Notes under the pieces: model-generated | Seen by the model: the letters and a program-made list of their open reading frames with translations, nothing else | What the model was told of the DNA's origin: nothing | Databases searched by the model: none | Translations under genes and position numbers: made by a program | From: Eubacterium sp. | Lineage (GTDB): Bacteria > Bacillota > Clostridia > Lachnospirales > Lachnospiraceae | NCBI GenBank assembly: GCA_021442545.1 | Contig: JABUSX010000042.1 | Location: 1-5,712, forward strand | Direction: 5' to 3' | Length of the DNA stretch: 5,712 nucleotides | Shown here: positions 1 through 5,712 of the stretch, in pieces | Numbering within the stretch: the first letter of the stretch is position 1 | Layout of the letters: every line of letters starts with the position of its first letter

Positions 1-2900
1 CCGAAGGACCAGTGTGATTTCTTAGCCATGAAGTCTTTGTTTTCAACGATATAGGCTGCTGCCTCGGAGCTCTCGTTTTCAAGAGCGGCAACCAGCTTAT
101 CCGTTGCCGGACGGTTCAGGATACCGTCTGTCATCGTATCGATCCAGTTCTGGCAGAGAGCCTTCAGTTCATCGGAAGCACCTGCCTTGACTTCCTCGAC
201 CTTTGCAAGCAGCTCGGTACGCTGTGCCTTCTGTGCCAGAAGCATGCCGTATCCGTATTCAGCCGCATCTTCAAACAGAGAGTTGGACCATGCCGGGCCT
301 CTTCCGTTCTGATCAACGGTATACGGTGTGGACGGTGAGGAGTTGCCCCAGATCGAGGTACATCCGGTCGCATTGCCGATGTACATACGCTCGCCGACGA
401 GCTGGGTGATCAGCTTGACATACGGTGTCTCGCCGCAGCCTGCGCAGGCGCCCGAGAACTCAAGGAGCGGCTGTTTGAACTGGCTGCCCTTGACGGTCGT
501 CGGTTTGAACTTATCAATAACATCCTGCTTGACCGGCAGTTTAACCGCATAATCGAAACCGGCCTGCTGATCGAGTGTCTGAGCCAGCGGAGCCATCGTA
601 AGAGCTTTTGCACCCTTCTTGCCCGGGCAGACTTCTGAGCAGGAACCGCAGCCTGTGCAGTCGAGCGAAGAAATCTGAATACTGAACTTATAATCACTCA
701 TCTGCATCATCGGCAGGGACTTGAAGCCGGCCGGAGCCGCAGCCTCTTCATCCGCAGTCAGAGCAAAGGCACGGACTGCCGCATGCGGGCAGACATAAGA
801 GCAGCGGTTGCACTGGATACAGTTTTCCGTATTCCAGACAGGTACATTGACCGCAATGCCGCGTTTCTCATAAGCAGATGTGCCGGAGGGCGTTGTGCCG
901 TCGACATAAGGCATACACGCCGAAACGGGCAGGTTATTGCCTTCCTGTGCGTTGACGGCAGCCTGAATGTTGTTGACAAAGGCAACCGCATCTTCACGTC
1001 CTTCTGCTGCATGTGCAACAACAAGTCCTTCGTCTTCCGCATCCTTCCAGCTTTCCGGAATCTCGACTTTCACAGCCTGGTTGGCACCGGCTTCGATCGC
1101 AGCCCAGTTCTTCTGGACGATATCATCGCCCTTGCGGCCGTAAGTAGCCTTCGCGGCAGCCTTCATATGGCCGATCGCTTCTTCTTCCGGAATGATATTG
1201 GCCAGCTTGAAGAAGGCAGACTGCAGGATGGTATTGATCCTTGTCGGGCCCATGCCGGTCTCGATACCGATCTTCACGCCGTCGATCGTGTAGAATTTGA
1301 TATCATGCTTTGCAATAAAGGATTTGACCTGTCCCGGAATGTTCTCTTCCAGTTCTTCCGGTCCCCAGGAGCAGTTCAGAAGGAAGGTGCCGCCGTCGAC
1401 CAGTTCCTGAACCATGTTGTACTTACGGATGTAAGACGGATTGTGGCAGGCAACGAAATCTGCCTTGTGGATCAGATAGGTCGATTTGATCGGCTTGTTT
1501 CCGAAACGCAGATGAGACATGGTCACGCCGCCGGATTTCTTGGAGTCATAATCGAAATAGGCCTGTGCATACATGTCGGTATTATCGCCGATGATCTTAA
1601 TGGAGTTCTTGTTTGCACCGACCGTGCCGTCCGCACCAAGTCCCCAGAATTTGCAGTTGATCGTGCCTTCCGGTGTCGTGACCAGACGATCGCCGACCGG
1701 AAGAGAAAGATTCGTAACATCATCGATGATGTCGATGGTGAAATGCTTCTTTTCGGTATTGTCATACACAGCCACGATCTGATTCGGCTCGGTGTCTTTG
1801 GAGCCCAGTCCGTAACGGCCGCCGAAGACCGGGATCTGATCGAACTTCGTGCCGCGCAGCGCTTCGACAACGTCCAGATACAGCGGCTCGCCGATGGAGC
1901 CCGGCTCTTTTGTACGGTCGAGAACGGAGATCTGCTTTACGGAATCCGGGATCGCTGCAAGGAAAGCTTCCGTGCTGAACGGACGATACAGACGAACCTT
2001 GATCAGACCGACTTTGCGTCCCTGCTCTGCAAGGTAATCGATCGTCTCTTCGATCGTCTCGTTGACGGAACCCATGGCGATGATGACATGCTCGGCATCC
2101 GGTGCGCCATAGTAATTAAAGAGCTTGTAATCCGTACCGATCTTCTCGTTGACTTCATCCATGTATTTCTGGACAATAGCCGGAAGTTCATCGTAGAACT
2201 TATTGCAGGCTTCACGTGTCTGGAAGAAGATGTCCGGGTTCTGTGCCGAGCCTCTCTCAACCGGATGTTCCGGATTCAGAGCATTGCGGCGGAACGCATT
2301 AAGAGCTTTCATGTCCAGCATGCTGCGGAGATCTTCGTAATCCCATACTTCGATCTTCTGAAGCTCATGAGAGGTACGGAAACCGTCGAAGAAATTGATA
2401 AACGGGGTCTTTCCCGTTAAAGCTGCCGCATGTGCGACAGGAGTCAGGTCCATGACTTCCTGTACGGAAGATTCGCAGAGAAGTGCGGCACCGGTCTGAC
2501 GGCACGCATATACGTCGGAATGATCACCGAAAATGTTCAGAGCATGTGTTGCAACACAGCGTGCGGAAACGTTGAAAACGCCGGGAAGCTGTTCGCCCGC
2601 AACTTTGTAGATGTTCGGGATCATCAGCAGAAGTCCCTGGGAAGCGGTATATGTTGTTGTCATAGCACCGGCGGAAAGAGCACCATGCACGGCGCCGGCC
2701 GCACCGGCTTCGGACTGCATCTCTGTGATCTGGACTTCCTGACCGAACAGATTCTTTCTGCCCTGGGTCGCCCATTCATCGGTGTGCTCTGCCATCGGGG
2801 ATGACGGTGTGATCGGATAGATTGCCGCTACTTCGGTAAATGCATAGGAAGCATGTGCCGCAGCGGTGTTGCCATCCATGGTTTTCATTTTTCTGGCCAT
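1..2900 (-). CDS. nifJ: Pyruvate:ferredoxin (flavodoxin) oxidoreductase, 3' end cut off by the window
   Basis: This cytoplasmic, oxygen-sensitive enzyme of anaerobes converts pyruvate and CoA to acetyl-CoA and CO2 and passes two electrons to ferredoxin or flavodoxin. The frame is open for 966 codons from the ATG at 2900; family members have about 1170-1200 residues, so roughly the last 200 are outside the window. The N-terminal domain has YPITPSS (residues 28-34), E64 in EMQSEAG, and R114; T31, E64 and R114 match the pyruvate/thiamine-diphosphate residues known from the Desulfovibrio africanus enzyme. GLGADGTVGANKNSIK lies near residues 422-437. The ferredoxin-like domain carries two 4Fe-4S sets, C694/C697/C700/C704 and C748/C751/C754/C758. 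C819, C822 and C847 are three ligands of the proximal cluster; the fourth and the GDGWAYDIG-type cofactor motif are off the edge, the frame stopping at HWSFG. An AGGAGG site supports the start. It is preceded by a terminator, so it is probably transcribed separately. No frameshift was seen. Confidence 0.97.
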   Translation of the reverse strand, partial: MARKMKTMDGNTAAAHASYAFTEVAAIYPITPSSPMAEHTDEWATQGRKNLFGQEVQITEMQSEAGAAGAVHGALSAGAMTTTYTASQGLLLMIPNIYKVAGEQLPGVFNVSARCVATHALNIFGDHSDVYACRQTGAALLCESSVQEVMDLTPVAHAAALTGKTPFINFFDGFRTSHELQKIEVWDYEDLRSMLDMKALNAFRRNALNPEHPVERGSAQNPDIFFQTREACNKFYDELPAIVQKYMDEVNEKIGTDYKLFNYYGAPDAEHVIIAMGSVNETIEETIDYLAEQGRKVGLIKVRLYRPFSTEAFLAAIPDSVKQISVLDRTKEPGSIGEPLYLDVVEALRGTKFDQIPVFGGRYGLGSKDTEPNQIVAVYDNTEKKHFTIDIIDDVTNLSLPVGDRLVTTPEGTINCKFWGLGADGTVGANKNSIKIIGDNTDMYAQAYFDYDSKKSGGVTMSHLRFGNKPIKSTYLIHKADFVACHNPSYIRKYNMVQELVDGGTFLLNCSWGPEELEENIPGQVKSFIAKHDIKFYTIDGVKIGIETGMGPTRINTILQSAFFKLANIIPEEEAIGHMKAAAKATYGRKGDDIVQKNWAAIEAGANQAVKVEIPESWKDAEDEGLVVAHAAEGREDAVAFVNNIQAAVNAQEGNNLPVSACMPYVDGTTPSGTSAYEKRGIAVNVPVWNTENCIQCNRCSYVCPHAAVRAFALTADEEAAAPAGFKSLPMMQMSDYKFSIQISSLDCTGCGSCSEVCPGKKGAKALTMAPLAQTLDQQAGFDYAVKLPVKQDVIDKFKPTTVKGSQFKQPLLEFSGACAGCGETPYVKLITQLVGERMYIGNATGCTSIWGNSSPSTPYTVDQNGRGPAWSNSLFEDAAEYGYGMLLAQKAQRTELLAKVEEVKAGASDELKALCQNWIDTMTDGILNRPATDKLVAALENESSEAAAYIVENKDFMAKKSHWSF

Positions 2901-2907
2901 TCTGTTT

Positions 2908-2913
2908 CCTCCT
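2908..2913 (-). promoter_or_regulatory. Shine-Dalgarno site of nifJ
   Basis: The minus strand reads AGGAGG, seven bases before the ATG at 2900. This selects that codon over the in-frame ATG at 2887, and gives the N-terminus MARKMKTMDG, which is typical of the family. Confidence 0.9.
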
Positions 2914-2936
2914 GAAATATTAAAAAACAATAGAAC

Positions 2937-2966
2937 TTTGAACGTGGTGATCTTACATGTTTCAAA
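2937..2966. repeat. Imperfect inverted repeat in the nifJ leader/promoter region
   Basis: The plus strand reads TTTGAACGTG (2937-2946), nine bases, then CATGTTTCAAA (2956-2966). The arms pair if one A is bulged and one G-T pair is allowed. The repeat sits about 25 bases upstream of the nifJ Shine-Dalgarno, between it and the upstream terminator, so it could be an operator or a leader hairpin. No convincing -35/-10 pair was found in 2914-2996, so its relation to the start of transcription is unknown. It does not match the Rex operator as I know it. Confidence 0.35.
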
Positions 2967-2996
2967 TTCACATACGGGCATATATTAACATAGAAA

Positions 2997-3021
2997 GGCG
3001 GGGATGTCACCCATCCCCGCC
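2997..3021 (-). terminator. Rho-independent terminator after the beta-propeller gene, possibly bidirectional
   Basis: A perfect ten-base-pair stem, GGCGGGGATG (2997-3006) with CATCCCCGCC (3012-3021), encloses a five-base loop. On the minus strand it is followed by TTTCTATGTTAATA, a mediocre U-rich tail, and it lies 52 bases past the stop codon of the propeller gene. On the plus strand the hairpin is followed, after a few bases, by TTTT and a run of seven T (3032-3038), so it may also stop transcription entering from the left. Confidence 0.85.
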
Positions 3022-3073
3022 CGGTTTTCGGTTTTTTTATAAGCCCTCCGGCATTCACTTTTCATTGCTGAAA

Positions 3074-4132
3074 TCAGTTATCCGACGGCAGCTCCGCAAT
3101 CAGCAGACAGTTCGGCATCTTCACATTCACCGGTTTTCCCTTCATGATGATGATGCCCTTTTCATAGTCCACGGTAAAGGACGTGATCGTGTTGCTTTCA
3201 TTATTCACGCAGGCCAGCATTTTTCCGCCCGGATACAGGGTGATATCTTTCGGATATTCTCCGCTGATCGGAAGCGCAAAACGCTTTGTCAGAAGACCGG
3301 TTTCCTGATCGACATCAAACATAGATACCGTATCTTCACCCGCCGTAGAAGCAAAGACGTGTTTTCCGTCTTCCGAAACGCAGAGACTGAAGGAAACATC
3401 ATGGAGCTCATCCGTATCCTTCGAACTGACCACGACCGTCTGAAGTTTTTCGAAAACCGGCACGTCTCCGGATCCGTCGTAAGAGAAAACGACAATACAG
3501 TTCATCAGGCTGCAAAGCACATAGGCAAAACGTCCGTCCGGAGAAAAACAGATCTCGCGCGGTCCGGATTCCCTCTTAAACCGCACGATATCGACAAGCG
3601 CCAGCTTGTCGGATTTGGTGATCTTATAGATCTTGATCTGGTCGATGCCGTTGTCGACCGCACAGATGTATTTATCATCCGGCGTCATCTGCACGCAGCT
3701 GACACGAGGATGGAAGTTCCGCTCTCCGACCGTACCGAGAGCCTTGTGATATACGCCGTCCAGCACACCGCCGAGCCAGCCGTCCTCCAGGACCCGGACC
3801 AGCGTTACCTTGCCGTCATGGAAGCCGGCAACCGCCATATATCTGCCGCTCTTGTCAACCGTTATATAGGAGCCGCGCATTCCGTCCAGACCGATCCGGT
3901 TCAGTTCCTCCAGATCCCCGTTTTCTTTAACCGCGAATGCGACAAGCCCTTCGTTAGCTGCCGCGTAAAGAAATTTTCCGTCCGACGAATGATGCAGATA
4001 AGTAGCATTCTGTGACGGAACAGAACCACGTTTCGTCAGGATACCCTCTTCCACATCCACATCAAAAATATGGATCGCATCTTCTCCGCTGCCCGTATAG
4101 GCGCCTGCATAGGCTGCATACTTTCTGCTCAT
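3074..4132 (-). CDS. Beta-propeller fold lactonase-family protein (6-phosphogluconolactonase-like), function uncertain
   Basis: The 352-residue product has the length and repeat pattern of the seven-bladed propeller lactonase family (PF10282), whose best known members hydrolyse 6-phosphogluconolactone in the pentose phosphate pathway. Visible family marks are YAGAYT (residues 8-13), repeated blade motifs of the type 'PDG-K/R-aromatic' (SSDGKFLYAA 49-58, TPDDKYICAV 150-159, SPDGRFAYVL 197-206, SEDGKHVFAS 253-262, PGGKMLACVN 301-310), and GPRE (190-193). There is no signal peptide or membrane segment, so it is probably cytosolic. The ATG at 4132 is chosen because AGGAGG lies six bases before it; the in-frame ATG at 4153 would translate the ribosome binding site itself. 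Aligned by eye, R192 is kept, but positions usually His, Glu and Arg look like S145, S208 and A264, so catalysis is doubtful. It lies 156 bases after the acyltransferase gene and ends at a terminator. Confidence 0.88.
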   Translation of the reverse strand: MSRKYAAYAGAYTGSGEDAIHIFDVDVEEGILTKRGSVPSQNATYLHHSSDGKFLYAAANEGLVAFAVKENGDLEELNRIGLDGMRGSYITVDKSGRYMAVAGFHDGKVTLVRVLEDGWLGGVLDGVYHKALGTVGERNFHPRVSCVQMTPDDKYICAVDNGIDQIKIYKITKSDKLALVDIVRFKRESGPREICFSPDGRFAYVLCSLMNCIVVFSYDGSGDVPVFEKLQTVVVSSKDTDELHDVSFSLCVSEDGKHVFASTAGEDTVSMFDVDQETGLLTKRFALPISGEYPKDITLYPGGKMLACVNNESNTITSFTVDYEKGIIIMKGKPVNVKMPNCLLIAELPSDN

Positions 4133-4138
4133 ACTCTT

Positions 4139-4144
4139 CCTCCT
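4139..4144 (-). promoter_or_regulatory. Shine-Dalgarno site that sets the propeller gene start
   Basis: The minus strand reads AGGAGG six bases before the ATG at 4132. The site lies inside the longer open frame that begins at 4153, so that 359-residue version is very likely wrong. Confidence 0.9.
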
Positions 4145-4221
4145 GATAAACAACCGTCAGATCCGGCAAATGCTGTGCACTGCCAAAGTATGTTATCCGT
4201 GTATATTTAACTGTTTCCTTA

Positions 4222-4230
4222 ATGATACCA
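4222..4230 (-). promoter_or_regulatory. Possible extended -10 promoter element of the propeller gene
   Basis: The minus strand reads TGGTATCAT, that is TG-N followed by TATCAT (five of six bases of the SigA -10 box). No good -35 box is found 16-18 bases upstream. If it is used, transcription would begin near 4215, giving a leader of about 80 bases. The gene could equally be read through from the acyltransferase promoter. Confidence 0.3.
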
Positions 4231-4263
4231 TGAAATACCCCTTTGCGTACTTCTCTTTCATGG
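4228..4263. repeat. Inverted repeat between the acyltransferase and propeller genes
   Basis: Perfect eight-base arms, CCATGAAA (4228-4235) and TTTCATGG (4256-4263), are separated by 20 bases. On the minus strand the hairpin has no U-tract behind it, so it is not a normal terminator. Its edge overlaps the TG of the possible extended -10 element, which fits an operator better. The rest of the 4133-4288 gap shows no gene and no terminator. Confidence 0.4.
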
Positions 4264-4288
4264 ATTTTCGGCAATATTCTTTAGCTTA

Positions 4289-5545
4289 TCAGTACGTCTT
4301 GACAGGCAGACGGAAACGGAAATCACGATCCCTTCTGTACAGAATTCCCAGCTCATCAAGCTGCCGCAGGTACGCATTCATATAAGCAGCCCCGTCAAAC
4401 CCAAAACTGAAATCAAAGCCGAAATTCTCTCCAACCGCCGTTACTTCAAGAAGAATGCAGTCATAACCGGCATGAAGAAGGTGCATGGCCCGGATATATT
4501 GTTCGATCTCACCGAATTTACACTGGCCTATGTAAGTGCATAACGGGTATCCTGTCCGAAGAGGACCGGCATCCCTATACAGTTTTCTTTTCTCTTCCAG
4601 CGTATTCAGTTCCATCGCCTGCCGGCAGCGTTCCTGATCCGCCCGGAAGAGTTTGATCAGCTGATCCGGATCCGTCCTGGCAATGACCTGTCCCCGCATC
4701 GCTGTCTGCTGCCTGTCAAACGGCATTTTCTTTATTTTTTCATTGTAAAACAGAGGTACGCGCGTAAACGAATTCTGATGTGTCTCCGTCATGCCGATCG
4801 CTGCCCTGTATTCTGCCGGCATCAGACAGACGAGGTTGTTTTCATGCTCCGGATGAACCTCTTCGACCGCCCTTAAAAGCAGCAGCGCAGCCATGGAAGC
4901 CGGACTGGAATCACCGGATTTTGCCGTTTCCAGAAAGCTCCTCTGATTGACCAGAAGCGTATGCACGCAGCAGATCCCCGGTTCACCCGTCCCGGTCTCC
5001 GGAAGCCGGTACCAGGGAAGATGCTGTCTCAGATCCGGCAGTACCGAGGGAGGCAGTTCTCTTACATACGGAGACTCATATTCCTCAGGATCAATCGGAA
5101 CCGCCATGGTTTTAACACCGGGACAGTCAAAATCCCGGTTGTATTTAAATCTGCAATAGTAGTACAGGATCGAATAGATCGTATCGAGACCGCCCCGGCC
5201 GTCCACCAGTGCATGATCATAATTGATACGTATCTCATCATCCTTGCAGGTGAATGTCATCAGATGGAAATTGGAAGCCTCTTCTCCGAGAGGTGTGAAC
5301 TCCCCGTCATCCGTCACGACAAACGGTCTCTCGTTCGGAACCAGAACATATGCCTCATCCCGGATTTCCGGCTTCACACAAAGATACGGGTAACGCTCCA
5401 TCGCCGTATCCACAGCTCTCTGAAGGATATCCCTTTCGACCCTCTCCGTCATCCGGATGTTCATGCTCAGCAGTCCATACGTTGTACCCGTATTCGTGTA
5501 GAAAAACATATTTCCGCTCGTCGTTTTCAAAACCTTTTTTTCCAT
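4289..5545 (-). CDS. Stand-alone condensation/alcohol-acetyltransferase-like acyltransferase, substrate unknown
   Basis: The 418-residue protein resembles the CoA-dependent acyltransferase superfamily (chloramphenicol acetyltransferase, NRPS condensation domains, alcohol acetyltransferases). The key mark is HALVDGRGG at residues 111-119, an HxxxDG catalytic motif with H111 as the presumed general base and D115 structural; the residue before it is D110, where condensation domains usually have a second His. Other superfamily-like parts are the second-half start with SPASMAALLLLRAV (214-227), the LMPAEYRAAIG segment (241-251), TYIGQCKFGEIEQYI (337-351), where related bacterial proteins have a 'SNvG/SYvGk' stretch, and NFGFDFSFGFDG (374-385). 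There is no carrier-protein or adenylation domain beside it, no signal peptide and no membrane segment. The start at 5545 is fixed by a GGAGAG site seven bases upstream and a promoter at 5586-5614, which lies inside the longer frame from 5686. Acyl donor and acceptor cannot be told from the sequence. Confidence 0.8.
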   Translation of the reverse strand: MEKKVLKTTSGNMFFYTNTGTTYGLLSMNIRMTERVERDILQRAVDTAMERYPYLCVKPEIRDEAYVLVPNERPFVVTDDGEFTPLGEEASNFHLMTFTCKDDEIRINYDHALVDGRGGLDTIYSILYYYCRFKYNRDFDCPGVKTMAVPIDPEEYESPYVRELPPSVLPDLRQHLPWYRLPETGTGEPGICCVHTLLVNQRSFLETAKSGDSSPASMAALLLLRAVEEVHPEHENNLVCLMPAEYRAAIGMTETHQNSFTRVPLFYNEKIKKMPFDRQQTAMRGQVIARTDPDQLIKLFRADQERCRQAMELNTLEEKRKLYRDAGPLRTGYPLCTYIGQCKFGEIEQYIRAMHLLHAGYDCILLEVTAVGENFGFDFSFGFDGAAYMNAYLRQLDELGILYRRDRDFRFRLPVKTY

Positions 5546-5552
5546 ATGGACA

Positions 5553-5558
5553 CTCTCC
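5553..5558 (-). promoter_or_regulatory. Shine-Dalgarno site that sets the acyltransferase start
   Basis: The minus strand reads GGAGAG seven bases before the ATG at 5545. Together with the promoter just upstream it rules out the in-frame ATG at 5686. Confidence 0.8.
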
Positions 5559-5585
5559 GCACAAAAATTAAACAGTATAAAAGTT

Positions 5586-5614
5586 ATTATAGTATAGTAT
5601 GATACAAGGGTCAA
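5586..5614 (-). promoter_or_regulatory. SigA-type promoter of the acyltransferase gene
   Basis: The minus strand has TTGACC (5614-5609), a 17-base spacer and a perfect TATAAT (5591-5586). Transcription should begin near 5579, giving a leader of about 34 bases before the ATG at 5545. The -35 box directly abuts, and partly uses, the T-run of the hairpin at 5613-5655. Confidence 0.88.
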
Positions 5615-5655
5615 AAGCTCCTGAACGGGATGCTCGCATACCGATTCAGGAGTTT
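5613..5655 (-). terminator. Long hairpin with T-run, likely terminator of a gene off the right edge
   Basis: On the minus strand CTCCTGAA (5652-5645) pairs with TTCAGGAG (5625-5618). Past a one-base bulge, CGG pairs with CCG; past one mismatch, ATG pairs with CAT around a CGAG loop. Flanking AAA and TTTT add to the stem with one bulged C. The U-tract is short (CTTTTGA), so termination may be weak. An alternative is an operator, because the structure lies directly upstream of the -35 box. Confidence 0.6.
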
Positions 5656-5683
5656 GGGACCCGAACAAACATGAGAATGCAGC

Positions 5684-5702
5684 CATTTTTCGAAGAAAAA
5701 TG
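5684..5702. repeat. AT-rich 19-base palindrome at the right edge
   Basis: CATTTTTC (5684-5691) and GAAAAATG (5695-5702) are perfect inverted arms around a three-base centre. The ATG of the rejected longer acyltransferase frame falls in it. All three minus-strand frames stay open through it for a short distance, so it may be inside the end of an upstream gene; there is too little sequence to decide. Confidence 0.4.
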
Positions 5703-5712
5703 TGCGGAATTC

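Noticed and set aside
783..2420. 545-codon open frame on the plus strand
   Set aside because: It is exactly codon-aligned antisense to nifJ, which has unmistakable cofactor and cluster motifs. The translation resembles no family I know and the frame is explained by avoidance of TTA/CTA/TCA codons in nifJ.
2957..4015. 352-codon open frame on the plus strand
   Set aside because: It is a codon-aligned antisense shadow of the propeller gene. It begins in the intergenic region left of the terminator hairpin and would have to cross that hairpin.
4133..4153. Seven-residue N-terminal extension of the propeller protein
   Set aside because: Its codons are the AGGAGG ribosome binding site of the ATG at 4132.
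4062..4274. 70-codon minus-strand open frame between and overlapping the acyltransferase and propeller genes
   Set aside because: It has no ribosome binding site that I can see, overlaps the start of the propeller gene in another frame, and its product is not recognisable.
4961..5602. 213-codon open frame on the plus strand
   Set aside because: It is a codon-aligned antisense shadow of the acyltransferase gene and it ends inside that gene's leader.
5546..5686. 47-residue N-terminal extension of the acyltransferase with a hydrophobic stretch resembling a membrane segment
   Set aside because: The extension is encoded by the hairpin, the TTGACC/TATAAT promoter and the ribosome binding site; the 'membrane segment' is the AT-rich promoter read as protein.
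5650..5712. A tRNA-like T-arm string (GTTCGGGTCCC) on the minus strand
   Set aside because: The loop has G where tRNAs have the invariant A58, and no acceptor or anticodon stem can be formed with the flanking sequence.
5707..5712. The window ends exactly on GAATTC, an EcoRI site
   Set aside because: This could hint at a cloned fragment end, but a single six-base site at an edge is not evidence of anything biological.
1..5712. Possibility that the three genes form one undescribed system
   Set aside because: They share a strand only. A clear terminator separates nifJ from the others, the gaps are 156 and 173 bases, and no functional link between an acyltransferase, a propeller protein and pyruvate oxidation is visible. 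Conserved neighbourhood in several genomera-distant relatives would be needed to revive the idea.

Overview
The window looks like chromosomal DNA of an anaerobic, fermentative low-to-moderate GC Gram-positive bacterium (Bacillota; a gut Erysipelotrichales- or Clostridia-like organism is my guess, not a demonstrated assignment). The reasons are a single-chain pyruvate:ferredoxin oxidoreductase of the Clostridium/NifJ type, strong AGGAGG-type Shine-Dalgarno sites, and a near-consensus SigA promoter (TTGACC-N17-TATAAT). By eye base composition is close to half GC.

All three supported genes lie on the minus strand and are read from right to left. At the right edge (about 5546-5712) there is a non-coding stretch with a small AT-rich palindrome, a long hairpin that looks like the terminator of a gene off the window, and immediately after it a strong promoter. 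That promoter drives a 418-residue stand-alone acyltransferase of the condensation-domain/alcohol-acetyltransferase superfamily (4289-5545). A 156-base gap with an inverted repeat and a weak possible promoter leads to a 352-residue seven-bladed beta-propeller protein of the lactonase/6-phosphogluconolactonase-like family (3074-4132). A GC-rich terminator hairpin (2997-3021) closes that unit. The last gene is nifJ, whose first 966 codons fill positions 1-2900. It is cut by the left edge just before the thiamine-pyrophosphate motif of its C-terminal domain.

Only nifJ has a securely known job: oxidising pyruvate to acetyl-CoA and CO2 with reduction of ferredoxin. The propeller protein is a family call. 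Three of the four residues usually conserved in the family's putative active site appear to be replaced, so lactonase activity should not be assumed. The acyltransferase has a recognisable HxxxDG motif but no identifiable substrate. I see no evidence that the three genes form one system: the terminator separates nifJ from the other two, and the other two may or may not share a transcript. I found no mobile element, CRISPR array, RNA gene or obvious defence or biosynthetic cluster. The long plus-strand open frames are codon-aligned antisense shadows of the three genes.
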